A stretch of DNA of 58,635 nucleotides from Candidatus Sumerlaeia bacterium (GTDB lineage Bacteria; Sumerlaeota; Sumerlaeia; SLMS01; JAHLLQ01), in contig JAHCAW010000023.1 in the NCBI GenBank assembly GCA_019634695.1, positions 1 through 58,635 of the forward strand, given 5' to 3'. This document shows, piece after piece, positions 9,380-20,206 of this stretch (within the stretch, counting starts at the first letter, position 1; the number at the start of each line of letters is the position of its first letter). The notes beneath the pieces were generated by a model. The model made no database searches, was not told the DNA's origin, and saw nothing but the letters and a program-made list of their open reading frames with translations. Made by a program: the position numbers and the translations under genes.

Positions 9380-12300
9380 CTACTTCACATGCCAGACCGT
9401 GCCGGATGGATGCTGGCATTCGTCGGGGATCCCATTGCGGTTCACGTCCTGGCTGGTACCGTTGGCGATGTCGCACTCGTCGGGAATCCCGTTGCGGTTG
9501 CAGTCCTGGTCCGTTTCGCATTCGTCGGGGGTGCCGTTGCGATTGCAGTCCATGCTGGCGGGGGGTCTGCCGATCGTCAGGGCCAGCGAGAATCCGGGGT
9601 TGCTCCATGAACTGCTTCCCGGCGCGGGCTGGAAGTCGTGCGCCGAGCCCGGTAGACCAAGGGTGGGATCAGTAGCGGCCGATAGCCAAGCGAAGCCGTC
9701 ATTATTGGGATTCTTCTCGTTGGCTTCAATCCAGTAGGTGCCGGGCGGCAGCAGGAGTGGGGGAATCGTGAAACGGACCGCGTACTCGATGGCGCCGAAG
9801 CGGGTGTTGCCCGTCGGGGTGATGACCGGCGGGATGCCGTTCTGGCTGTAGAGGAGCATGCCCGGGATACCGCCATTGTCGGCGCGGATGTGAATCGCGA
9901 ATGTGGTGCCTGCAAGGTTGTTGTTGGGCAGATAGATTCCAAGAATGCTGAACGTGTCGAGCCAGTAGGGCGTGGTCAGTTGAAAGTTCTCGGCCGCGGT
10001 GCAGGCGTAACCATAGGCGAGGGCATCGCTGAATCTGCCGCCGACCAGGTCTGCCGGCGACTGATCGAGGATCACGGTGCCGACGAAGTCCAGATGGTCG
10101 GGAACGCCGTTGCCATTGCAGTCCTCGATTTCCTCGCACTCGTCCGGGATGCCGTTGCGGTTGTGATCCGTGCTCTTGCCGGAGGCGATGTCGCACTCGT
10201 CGGGAAGGCCATTGCCGTTGCAGTCGGGCAGGTCCTCGCAGTCGTCGGGGATGCCGTTGCGATTGCAGTCGGTGCCGGATGGTGTCGCGCCGATGATGAG
10301 TGCGAGGGAGTAGGAGAGCGGTTCCCAGGCGGGTATGGGTGAATTGCCGGTTGCCTGACGGCATCCCGGGTCTCCCGCGATCGGATCGGTGGGGGCGCTC
10401 AGCCAGACGAAGCTGCTGTTGTTCGGGTTCTCCTCGAGCAACTGGATCCAGTACCTGCCTGGAACCAGGAGCTGTCCGGGGATCGTGAAGCGCAGGACGT
10501 ACTCCTTGGAACCGAACAGCGTGGCACCCGTGGGCATCAGGACCGGCGTGACTCCGGCGAAGCTCTGGATCAGGTTGCCCGGGTTGCCGCCGTTGTCGGC
10601 GCGCACGGCGACCGAGAAGGTGCTGGCCGAGGCATCGTCGCCGATGTAGTAGATGCCGCGCACGATGAACGATTCGAGCCAGTGCGGGGCGAAGAGGCGG
10701 AAGCTCTCGGCGGCCCAGTTCTGCGTGTTCGTGAAGAAGACGTTGATCTCGCCGAATGCGCCGGTGATTCCGTCGGCGGGTGATTGGTTGATCAGCAGGG
10801 CGCCGTTGATGTCGCACTCGTCGGGCACTTCGTTGCGGTTGCAGTCCTGGAATTCCTGGCACTCGTCGGGAATGCCGTCGCGATTGCAGTCATGCAGCGC
10901 GCCGACGGCGATCTCGCATTCGTCGGGGATGCCGTTGCGGTTGCAGTCGGGCAGGTTCTCGCACCCGTCGGGGATGCCGTTCTTGTTGCAGTCGGGCAGG
11001 CGCTCGCATTCGTCGGGAATGCCGTTGTCGTTGCAGTCCCGACTGGTCGGAGCGGTGCGGATGATGAGCCCGAGCGAGCTCGAGCCGGGATACCATGTAA
11101 AGCCTGGCGCCATTCCTGCGGCGCTCAGGTGCCCCGGATCGCCCGCGGGGGAGTCCGTTCCGGCGGCCAACCAACCATAGCGCCCGTTGAGCGGATTCTC
11201 TTCCATGGCCTCGATCCAGAATTTCCCGGGAGGCAGGGTGATGCCGCCCGCGATGGGGAAGCGCACATAGTACTCCGGCACACCGGCGAACGAGCCGCCT
11301 GTCGGCGTCAGGGTCGGCACGACGCCTGTCTGGGTGAAGAGAGCGGTGCCGGGGTGCCCGAAGCCATCGTCCTTGCGAATGGCGATGTAGAAGGAGGTGT
11401 TCGTGCTGTTGTTGGAGACGAGGTAGCAACCCAGTTGGATGAAGGAATCGATAGTGCTTGTGGCGGAGACGCGGAAGCTTTCGGCGGCCGAGTTGGAACT
11501 GCCTCCTGCAAGGCCGTTGTTGATGTCGGCATAGGTGGCCGTATTGCCGGTGCGGGGCGACTGGTTGATGATCAGGGCGCCGTGGATGTCGACGTCGTCG
11601 GGCACGCCGTTGCCGTTGCAGTCGGTGCTGGTGCCGTTGCGGATGTCGCACTCGTCCAGCGCGCCATTGCCATTGAGGTCCGCGGCGCTGCCGTCGGCGA
11701 GTTCGCACACGTCGGGGATGCCGTTCTCGTTGCAGTCCTCCAGGTCCTCGCAGTGGTCGGGAATCCCGTTCTGGTTGCAATCCGTCAAGCCCTCGCACTC
11801 GTCGGGGATGCCGTTGCCGTTGCAATCGGGCAGGTTCTCGCATTCGTCGGGAATGCCATTGTCGTTGCAATCGGGTAGGTTTTCGCACTCGTCGGGGATG
11901 CCGTTGTGATTGCAGTCCCTGCTTGTGGCCGGCGTGCCGATGGTAAGGGCCAGGGAGAAGCCCGGATTCTGCCAGGAGGTGCCGGGCGCGGCTTGCTGGG
12001 CATGGCGGGACCCGGGATTCGGCGCCGTGGGATCCGCCGGTGCACTCAACCAGACGTAGCCGCCGTTGGCCGGATTCGTCTCGAATGTTTCGAGCCAGTA
12101 GGTGCCGGGTGCGAGCGTGGGGCCGGCGATCGAGAAGCCGAGTCGCTGTTCCGCCTCGCCGAACAGGACGTTGCCCGTCGGAGTCAGGACCGGCACGACG
12201 CCGGATTGGCTGAAGAGAATGGCACCCGGGATTCCGCCGTTGTCCGCCCGCAGATGAACGGAGAACGTCGTGTTCGACGAGTTGCCGCCGGGGAAGTAGA

Positions 12301-13489
12301 TGCCCGACTGGGTGAAGGTCGTCAGCGCATGGGGCGCGGAAAGCGTGAAGCTCTGTGCCGCGCTGCCGTGGGTGCCGAAGGCGTTGATGTCGGAGAACCG
12401 GCCGTCGACTCCGTTGGCGGGGGATTGGTTCAGGGGCGCGAGATTGTCCAAGTCGCACACGTCGGGAATCCCGTTGGCGTTGCAATCCGGCAGGTTCTCG
12501 CACTCGTCGGGGATGCCGTTGTCGTTGCAGTCCCTGCTCTTGCCCGCGGCGATGTCGCACACGTCGGGCACGCCGTTGGCGTTGCAGTCGGGAAGTCCCT
12601 CGCATTCGTCGGGGATGCGGTTCTTGTTGCAGTCGGCGCTGGTCGGCGCGACGGCGACGAGCAGAGCGAGCGAGTCGGGCAAGACGCTCCACGTCGAGCC
12701 CGGCGCGCCTTGATTTCTGGCCACGCGGGCTCCGGGCTGGCCGGTCGCGGTGTCCGTTGCGGCCGACAGCCACACATAGGGGCTGTTGTTCGGATTCTCC
12801 TCGAAGGTCTCGATCCAGTACATACCCGGCGCGAGGTTGACCTCGTCGGAAAGGACGAACTCGACGCGTTGCTCCGGCACACCGGCGTACTCGCTTCCGG
12901 TCCGCGTCAGGTTCGGCACCAGACCGGTTTGGCTGAAGAGCACCGGCCCGGGGTTCCCTGTTGGGTTGGCCGCGCGCACGAAGACCGAGAACGACGTGTT
13001 CGATGCGTCGTTGCCGGGGAAGTAGATGCCGAGTTGCTCGAACGACGTCAGCAGTGCATTGGCGGAGACGGTGAAGCTCTCGGCCACCGAGTTGCTGGGC
13101 TCGCTGAGCGATCCGTTGTTGATGTCCGCCGCGGTGCCCGAGTTGCCGGCGTGAGGATACTGGCCGAGCAGCGGCCTGCCTGCCAGGTCGCATTCGTCGG
13201 GCACACCGTTGGCGTTGCAGTCGGCGCTCGTCCCCGCGGCGATGTCGCACTCGTCCGGCACGCCGTTGCCATTGCAATCGTTGCTCGTTCCAGTGGCGAT
13301 GTCGTCGTCGTCGCTGCGGCCGTTGGAGTTGCAGTCGATGATGGTGTCGAAGGGGACGTGGATCGGAGCCTGCTGTGCCGTGGATGCCGTCGGGCAGAGG
13401 GCCAGCAAGCCCCCCAGAAGCAACCACAGCCCGTGTGCGTGGGTGCGACGGCGATTGCAGGACTCGGTGTGCGGCGTGCTGGTTGCCAT
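9380..13489 (-). CDS. Extracellular multi-module calcium-loop protein
   Basis: The protein has 1369 residues, with a signal peptide at about residues 15-39 (LWLLLGGLLALCPTASTAQQ). It alternates two elements. The first is 26 short loops of the form DCNxNGIPDECE, resembling thrombospondin type 3 or EF-type calcium loops, grouped as 3, 4, 7, 5, 4 and 3. The second is five copies of a module of about 180 residues (first copy about residues 105-280) that begins with QSPA-type motifs, contains AESF, GIYFPGN and FSV..RADNGG-PG, and ends with PGTYWIE..EENPNN..VWLSA.TD. The composition resembles surface proteins known from Planctomycetota. It is probably a long calcium-stiffened surface rod. There is no membrane anchor or dockerin tail, so it may be released or held by partners. 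Confidence 0.85.
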   Translation of the reverse strand: MATSTPHTESCNRRRTHAHGLWLLLGGLLALCPTASTAQQAPIHVPFDTIIDCNSNGRSDDDDIATGTSNDCNGNGVPDECDIAAGTSADCNANGVPDECDLAGRPLLGQYPHAGNSGTAADINNGSLSEPSNSVAESFTVSANALLTSFEQLGIYFPGNDASNTSFSVFVRAANPTGNPGPVLFSQTGLVPNLTRTGSEYAGVPEQRVEFVLSDEVNLAPGMYWIETFEENPNNSPYVWLSAATDTATGQPGARVARNQGAPGSTWSVLPDSLALLVAVAPTSADCNKNRIPDECEGLPDCNANGVPDVCDIAAGKSRDCNDNGIPDECENLPDCNANGIPDVCDLDNLAPLNQSPANGVDGRFSDINAFGTHGSAAQSFTLSAPHALTTFTQSGIYFPGGNSSNTTFSVHLRADNGGIPGAILFSQSGVVPVLTPTGNVLFGEAEQRLGFSIAGPTLAPGTYWLETFETNPANGGYVWLSAPADPTAPNPGSRHAQQAAPGTSWQNPGFSLALTIGTPATSRDCNHNGIPDECENLPDCNDNGIPDECENLPDCNGNGIPDECEGLTDCNQNGIPDHCEDLEDCNENGIPDVCELADGSAADLNGNGALDECDIRNGTSTDCNGNGVPDDVDIHGALIINQSPRTGNTATYADINNGLAGGSSNSAAESFRVSATSTIDSFIQLGCYLVSNNSTNTSFYIAIRKDDGFGHPGTALFTQTGVVPTLTPTGGSFAGVPEYYVRFPIAGGITLPPGKFWIEAMEENPLNGRYGWLAAGTDSPAGDPGHLSAAGMAPGFTWYPGSSSLGLIIRTAPTSRDCNDNGIPDECERLPDCNKNGIPDGCENLPDCNRNGIPDECEIAVGALHDCNRDGIPDECQEFQDCNRNEVPDECDINGALLINQSPADGITGAFGEINVFFTNTQNWAAESFRLFAPHWLESFIVRGIYYIGDDASASTFSVAVRADNGGNPGNLIQSFAGVTPVLMPTGATLFGSKEYVLRFTIPGQLLVPGRYWIQLLEENPNNSSFVWLSAPTDPIAGDPGCRQATGNSPIPAWEPLSYSLALIIGATPSGTDCNRNGIPDDCEDLPDCNGNGLPDECDIASGKSTDHNRNGIPDECEEIEDCNGNGVPDHLDFVGTVILDQSPADLVGGRFSDALAYGYACTAAENFQLTTPYWLDTFSILGIYLPNNNLAGTTFAIHIRADNGGIPGMLLYSQNGIPPVITPTGNTRFGAIEYAVRFTIPPLLLPPGTYWIEANEKNPNNDGFAWLSAATDPTLGLPGSAHDFQPAPGSSSWSNPGFSLALTIGRPPASMDCNRNGTPDECETDQDCNRNGIPDECDIANGTSQDVNRNGIPDECQHPSGTVWHVK
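9390..13330 (-). repeat. Tandem DCNxNGxPDEC-coding repeats and five long module repeats
   Basis: The DNA repeats a 45-57 bp unit coding for Asp-Cys-Asn-x-Asn-Gly-Ile-Pro-Asp-Glu-Cys loops. I count 26 units in six clusters, separated by five copies of a module of about 540 bp. Synonymous positions differ between copies, so this is protein-level repetition of some age and not a recent DNA expansion, though some adjacent units (around 11800-11930) are nearly identical. Confidence 0.8.
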
Positions 13490-13907
13490 CGCGGTATCGT
13501 TCCTCAGGTGCTGCGTTTGGGCGGGGCGCCGCCGCCTGCCACATGAGCGCCAATGTCCCGCGCCATGCCGCCGTTGCCGGCATGGACCCAGTCGCCCCTA
13601 CCCGAACCGAACTCCCGACGAGTGGGAGTCGAATCCGGCATCCCGCTTGGGAGTGCCCGCCAACGTTGCCTGAAGAGAAGCTGGGGGGCGCGATTCGCGC
13701 GATCAGCTCTGACAATCGGAGTCCCAGGAGGGAAAGGCTCCGCAACTCTTCGTTGCATGACCCATGGCCGAAACCGTGCTCGAACACAAGAGCTTTTCGG
13801 TGGTAAGCGGACACGAGGATCCGGAATGCATGGCGCACTGCCCGCGGCATGCACTCGCGGCTGCGAGTGGCACGGGCGGGCTGCACTGTCTGGTCAGCGG
13901 GGGAAAA
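13490..13907. other. Intergenic region without recognised gene
   Basis: No frame here has the composition of a conserved protein, and I see no RNA gene. It lies upstream of the minus-strand calcium-loop protein gene, so the promoter of that gene should be within it, but no convincing -35/-10 pair is visible. Confidence 0.5.
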
Positions 13908-14000
<93 letters not shown>

Positions 14001-14070
14001 GGGCAACGACGGGGCGACATAGGGGCCGAGCCGGGCCGGTCGCGTCAAGCACGAAGGGCCGCGGAATCGC

Positions 14071-14871
14071 TCAAATCGAGTAGTTGAGCGGCTCCTGCGA
14101 GGTGTGGATGCCGCACTCGATCTTCTGGGTGCCGGACCAGCGGCCCGAGCGCTCGTCGTCGCCTTGGGCGGGCAGGGTGCACGGGGCGCAGCCGATCGAC
14201 TTGTAGCCCTCGGCCCACAGTTCGTGGACCGGGATCTCGTGGTCGTGGATGTAGCGCCACAGCGCCTTCTTGTCCCAGTTGGCCATGGGGTTGACCTTGA
14301 CGGTCGGCTCCGGGCGGTCGGGGCGCTGGTAGAACTCCAGAATGCGCGTGCGGCGGCGCCGTTCGGAACCGCCGTCGCGGCGCAGCGACGTGATGTAGGC
14401 GAGGCGGTTGCGCAGGGCACGCTCCAGCGGTTCGACCTTGTTGTGCCAGCAGCACAGGTCGATGCCGGTGTGGACCTTGCCCGCGGCGGCCTCCGGGATG
14501 GCGAGCCCGTCGAGGGTCTCGAGCTTGTTCAGATCGTCGGGATAATGGGCGAGGAATCGGGGCCGGCCGCCCCAGACCTCCCAATTCTCGACGGTCAGCC
14601 CGAAGCGATCGGCGATCTCGTCGCGCAGCTTGAGGGTCTCGGCGAAGTGGTAATGGGTCTGCAGGAAGACGACCGGGACGGTGCGGTCGATTTCGCTGAC
14701 CATGTGGAGGATGGCGCCGGAGGAGGCGCCAAAGGAGGAGGTGACGGCGATCCGGGGCCGATAGGTCTCGATGGCCCAGCGCAGGATCTCCTGCGGGGTG
14801 GCGGCTTCGAACTCCTGATTGAGGCGCTCGATCTCTTCGAGGTTGGGGATACTGGGGGGTGCGGCGAGCAT
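14071..14871 (-). CDS. cysH: Phosphoadenylyl/adenylyl-sulfate reductase, APS-reductase type
   Basis: The protein has 266 residues. It reduces activated sulfate (APS or PAPS) to sulfite in cytoplasmic assimilatory sulfate reduction. The PAPS-reductase fold is recognisable: SSFGASSGAILHMV (nucleotide-binding loop, about residues 45-58) and TVPVVFLQTHYHF. Two Cys pairs, C140-C141 (LCCWHNK) and C228/C231 (GCAPC), are the 4Fe-4S ligands that separate APS reductases from cluster-less PAPS reductases. The catalytic Cys is C253 in the C-terminal ECGIH motif. The APS preference is therefore inferred from the ligands and not proven. A perfect palindrome lies 23 bp upstream of the ATG and may control it. 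No other sulfate-assimilation gene is in the window. Confidence 0.93.
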   Translation of the reverse strand: MLAAPPSIPNLEEIERLNQEFEAATPQEILRWAIETYRPRIAVTSSFGASSGAILHMVSEIDRTVPVVFLQTHYHFAETLKLRDEIADRFGLTVENWEVWGGRPRFLAHYPDDLNKLETLDGLAIPEAAAGKVHTGIDLCCWHNKVEPLERALRNRLAYITSLRRDGGSERRRRTRILEFYQRPDRPEPTVKVNPMANWDKKALWRYIHDHEIPVHELWAEGYKSIGCAPCTLPAQGDDERSGRWSGTQKIECGIHTSQEPLNYSI

Positions 14872-14893
14872 GGCGGGGCGTCCGGTGTCTTAT

Positions 14894-14912
14894 TCCTACC
14901 TTCTGGGTAGGA
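14894..14912 (-). promoter_or_regulatory. Palindromic operator candidate upstream of cysH
   Basis: The 19-bp sequence TCCTACCCAGAAGGTAGGA consists of 7-bp perfect inverted arms around 5 nt, located 23 bp upstream of the cysH start. It stands out as AT-containing in a GC-rich gap. Size and spacing fit sites of Rrf2-family regulators (CymR/IscR type), which often control sulfur genes; that assignment is an inference. It could also form a 5'-UTR hairpin. Confidence 0.5.
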
Positions 14913-15014
14913 GTTAGAGGCAGGCGGGCGGGGGAACGCAAGGGGGATTTTGGGTGGGTGGGAGGGGCGGAAGGGCCGCAAAGGGCACAGATGGGCGCGA
15001 AGCGGGCCGCCGGG

Positions 15015-16508
<1,494 letters not shown>

Positions 16509-16703
16509 CGGTATCGTTGACGGGTGCCCCCAGGCGGGCACTAGGATGGGACGGCTGAACTCTGCCGTCAACTTCCCGGGGGGAGCAAGTGCGCATTATT
16601 TCCCGTCGGAGGGATGGGACGCGGCGGCGGGCCGGGCCGGCTGCGTTTGACCCCGGGCGGTGCGGTGCGTTCCCGTGGCGGCATCCCCTCGGGAGGGACC
16701 CGC

Positions 16704-18611
16704 ATGCGAGCACCTGTCGGATTACTCTGCTGGATCGCCGTTCTGGGAGGGCTGCTGCTGGCGGGGAGTTCGCCGGCGGGCGCGACCGACGAGGTGCGGT
16801 TCGTGGTGCTGGGGGACAGCCAACTGGTGCGCCCGGAGCAGTTCGAGCGCCTGGTGCACGAGGTCAACCTGCTGGCGCCCGACTTCGTTGCCTGCACCGG
16901 CGACATGATCCATGGCTACACGGATGACGTCGAGCGGCTGCGGGAGGAGTGGCGTCGCTATCGGCGGCAGATCGAGCCGCTGACGATGCCGTTCTTTCCG
17001 ATGCCGGGCAACCACGACGTGGGGACACCGCGGGCGCACGATATCTACGCGGAGACATGGGGGCCGGATCGGTTCTACTACACGCACGACCACGGGCCGG
17101 TGCGGTGCATCGTGCTGGACTCGTATCATGCCGGCGTGCGGGACCGATTGCTGCCGGACCAGCGCGCGTGGCTGCGCGAGCAGTTGGACGACTTCGCCCG
17201 GGCGCACGGGGGGCTCGGTTCGCCGGAGCTGGCGAATCGGTCGATCTTCATCTTCGTGCACAGCCCCTTCTGGCGCTACGACCCCGCGCGCGAGGAGGGG
17301 CACGCGGACTGGTTGGCGGTGGAGGAGTTCCTGTCGGACTACCCGGTGCGGATGGTGATCGCGGGCAACACGGACCGACACCACGAGACCATGTGGGAGC
17401 GCCGGCGGGGCATCGACCATGTGGTGCTGACGAGCACGGGTGCCTTTCCGCAGGACAACGAGCGCGCGGGGTACTTTCATGGTTTCCTGCATGTCCGCGT
17501 GGCCGGCGGCGATGTGCGGGCCGCGGTGGTGCGCCCGGGTTCGGTGCTGCCCTTGGACACGGTGAGCCCCGCGGATCGGGAGGTGGCCGCGCGTCACGGG
17601 TTGCGCGACGGGGTGCTGCGGATTGCGGAGTGGACTGCCGGAGAGCCGCTGAACCTGGAAGTGGCAGCGGCGGTCGAGAACACACTGGCGGAGCCGCGGA
17701 CGCTGCATCTGCGTTGGGCAATCCCGCGGGACTCCGGCGTGGCGGTGCGGCCGGCGGAGTTATGGCTGGATCTTGCCGCAGGAGAGATCGCCCGCCCGCG
17801 ATTCGTGCTCTCCGCGGAGTCGGCGCCCGCCCGCGATCTGATGCCGACGCTGCATGTTTCCGCGACCAGCATCCTGCGCAGCGGCGTGGTGAGTCGCGAC
17901 TGGGAGGCCCGGTATCGTGACGAGATTGCCCGCTCGCTGGCCGGCGAGGAGGTGCCGACGACCAGTATCGCGCTCGACGCGGAGTTTCGATTCGAGGCCC
18001 GCCACACGCTCTTCGTGCCGCCGGAGTTGCGGGTGGCGCGTCGCCGGGGCGCCGTCGAGATCGACGGCCGCATCGACGAGGAGGCCTGGGGCGCAGCCGC
18101 CGTGCTGGACGGCTTTCGGCAGTCCGGCGGAGAAGAGGCCGCACCGATTCGGACGGAAGTGCGCGCGCTGTACGACGACGAGCACCTCTTTCTGTCGGCA
18201 TGGATGCACGAGCCGAATCCGGCCCAGTTGAAGGCCGATGCGGCGGGCGAGATTCCGCTGACATGGAACGACGACGACATCGAGTTCTTCTTCGATCCGG
18301 CGCAGACGGGGTTGGACCACACGCGCATCTTCGAGAATCCGGCCGGCACGCGCTTCAACGGCAAGCCGATCGGCACGCCGGATCGTTACGCGCGGATGGC
18401 CTACGAGAGCGCGATTCATGTGGGCCCGGATCACTGGTCCATCGAGATGCGGATTCCGTGGAGCGACATCGTCGGGGCGGCTGCTCCAAGTCCGGGCGAA
18501 TCCTGGGGATTCAACGTCTGGCGGCATCGCCCACAATCCTCGCCCGCCCGATTCTACTGGTCGGTCGATGCCTACCATCAGGGGCGCTACGGGGTGCTGA
18601 CGTTCGATTGA
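16704..18611 (+). CDS. Secreted metallophosphoesterase with CBM9/DOMON-like C-terminal domain
   Basis: The protein has 635 residues. The start at 16704 follows a GGGAGGG Shine-Dalgarno sequence and gives a clean signal peptide (GLLCWIAVLGGLLLAGSSPAGA). Residues about 30-280 are a calcineurin-like phosphoesterase: D38 in LGDSQ, GD at 66-67, GNHD at 102-105, and VHSPFW. The usual final GHxH metal motif is replaced by GNTDRHH. Residues about 300-450 look like a beta-sandwich linker. Residues about 460-635 resemble the carbohydrate-binding CBM9-like fold (VEIDGRIDEEAWGAA, LYDDEHLFLSAWMHEP, ESWGFNVWR). It probably acts on an extracytoplasmic phosphoester. It is not CapA/PgsA, because the motif arrangement differs. 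It converges with the next gene, with only 6 bp between stop codons. Confidence 0.88.
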   Translation: MRAPVGLLCWIAVLGGLLLAGSSPAGATDEVRFVVLGDSQLVRPEQFERLVHEVNLLAPDFVACTGDMIHGYTDDVERLREEWRRYRRQIEPLTMPFFPMPGNHDVGTPRAHDIYAETWGPDRFYYTHDHGPVRCIVLDSYHAGVRDRLLPDQRAWLREQLDDFARAHGGLGSPELANRSIFIFVHSPFWRYDPAREEGHADWLAVEEFLSDYPVRMVIAGNTDRHHETMWERRRGIDHVVLTSTGAFPQDNERAGYFHGFLHVRVAGGDVRAAVVRPGSVLPLDTVSPADREVAARHGLRDGVLRIAEWTAGEPLNLEVAAAVENTLAEPRTLHLRWAIPRDSGVAVRPAELWLDLAAGEIARPRFVLSAESAPARDLMPTLHVSATSILRSGVVSRDWEARYRDEIARSLAGEEVPTTSIALDAEFRFEARHTLFVPPELRVARRRGAVEIDGRIDEEAWGAAAVLDGFRQSGGEEAAPIRTEVRALYDDEHLFLSAWMHEPNPAQLKADAAGEIPLTWNDDDIEFFFDPAQTGLDHTRIFENPAGTRFNGKPIGTPDRYARMAYESAIHVGPDHWSIEMRIPWSDIVGAAAPSPGESWGFNVWRHRPQSSPARFYWSVDAYHQGRYGVLTFD

Positions 18612-18617
18612 GTGGCG

Positions 18618-20206
18618 CTACGGAACGGGCTCGGTGGGCTTGGGCGTCCAGAAGACGAGCCAGTCGCCGCGTTGGGCGGGCGTGTAGTGTTCGACCAAGG
18701 CGGCGCGCAGGCTGGCGGGCAACAGCGGGATGCCGTGGTACTCGGCGCGCGCGGTGGCGAAGCGATTGGCGATGACGACGCGGAAGCGACGCTCGACCAG
18801 CGCGTCGGCGAGATCGGTCAGCACGAGCATGCCTTCCTTCTCGAGCATGGCGGCGTGATAGGTATCGGCGAAGGGCACAGGGACGCCTTGGGGTACGCCC
18901 CAGACGGCGTCGAGGACGAGGAGACGTTCGGGCGGAAGGGCCTCGACAACCTGGCGCGCGTGATCGAGTTCAAGCGGAGTCGCGAGCAGAATCTCCGACG
19001 CGAGGACGCGCGTGCGGGGGATGTCCAGCACGAGAAGCAGCACGATGGCGCAGGCGAAGAGCGACGCCAGTTTGGCGTCGGGCAGGCGGGGCGAGTGCCC
19101 GCGAGGGAAGGCATCGGCGACAGTCGCGAGGCCCCAGAGTGTCAGCGAACCCATCAGGTAGTTGATGTTGCTGCCTGCCTTTGTCATCAGCACCAGGTCG
19201 AACAGGATGGACAGCAGGAACGCCGCGAACAGGGGCTGGTGTCTCAACCTCCTGATGGCCCAGACGATCATCAGCAGGATGATGCCGACTCCCCCGAGGA
19301 GCACCGGCGTTGCCGGCGTGAGTCGATAGAGCAGAACGGCGGGGCGGAAACTGCGGAGGCTCTCGAGCACGAAGGCGGGATTGAACTCGCCGCGTCCCAT
19401 GGCGTCGATGGCGTTGAGTTTCCAGAACCCCCCGGTGGCGAGATTGAGAGCGAACGCCGTGGCCACGGCGCCGACTAGCAGCGCGACGGCCGCAGCGACC
19501 ACAAACAACACGCAGCGCCTCGCTCGCGTGGATCCCCCGAGGGCGCGCGTGCCGCAACGAGGCGTTCGATTCCGAATCCCATCGGCCCGGCGAGGACGGT
19601 GGGCTTGAAGTGGAAGGCCAACGTCCAAAGGAGCACTGCGCCGACAAGTCGTGCAGGGAAGCGCCCGGATTGCTCGCGGTCCGGCGGGCCGAGGAGTGCC
19701 CACCCGGCGAGGCTGAGCGCGAGCGCCGGCGCATCGGGCGTGAACTTGACCCACCACTCCGCGAGGTAGGGAAACCAGAACATCGGCAGACAGGCCAGCC
19801 CGGCCCAGCGCACGGAAACGCCGCGCTGGAACGCAAGGAAGGCCAGCAGCAAAGTGACCGCCAGCGTGCCGAACAGCGTGATCGCGCGACCGACGCGCAT
19901 GACCTGGCGGGGCTCCGTGCTGCCGATCAGGCGCGCCGACTTGCCGGTGATCCAGTAGGGGAGGGCGCCGTAGGTGAGCGGGAGGACGGGGCGCTCTGCG
20001 AAGAAATCCCGATAGAGGATTTCGCCGCGGGCGACGCGCAGGGCACCGGCTACGGGTTGGGGCTCGATCGCGGAGATGGCGGTCGGTGCCGCAAGGCGTG
20101 GCGGCAGGAGGGCGAGGAAGAGGACGGCGTAGACGAGGGACACCAGACCGAGCGCCGCAGCGGCGACGCGATGCAGTCGGGTGCCCTCGTCGTTTGGCGT
20201 CGTCAC
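18618..20206 (-). pseudogene. Polytopic membrane glycosyltransferase-like gene with one-base frameshift
   Basis: The 5' part (GTG at 20206, overlapping the TGA of the upstream ggt as GTGA) encodes a GT-C/PMT-like protein: LYRDFFAERPVLPLTYGALPYW, then several membrane helices through FHFKPTVLAGPMGFG. The 3' part, in the -1 frame, continues with more helices (VLFVVAAAVALLVGAVATAFALN) and a soluble C-terminal domain ending at 18618. The switch point lies in a run of five C on the plus strand (19534-19538). Adding one base restores a single frame of 529 codons. This is either a real inactivation, an assembly or sequencing error, or programmed frameshifting; an error is the simplest reading. It would be the last gene of the poly-gamma-glutamate run. 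The specific sugar donor is unknown. Confidence 0.75.

Noticed and set aside
9390..13330. CRISPR-like array
   Set aside because: The regular repeats are in frame, differ at wobble positions and code for DCNxNG loops; there are no unique spacers or cas genes.
16704..18611. The metallophosphoesterase as the missing CapA/PgsA
   Set aside because: It is on the other strand, has calcineurin-like motifs with a CBM9-like tail, and lacks the CapA sequence pattern.
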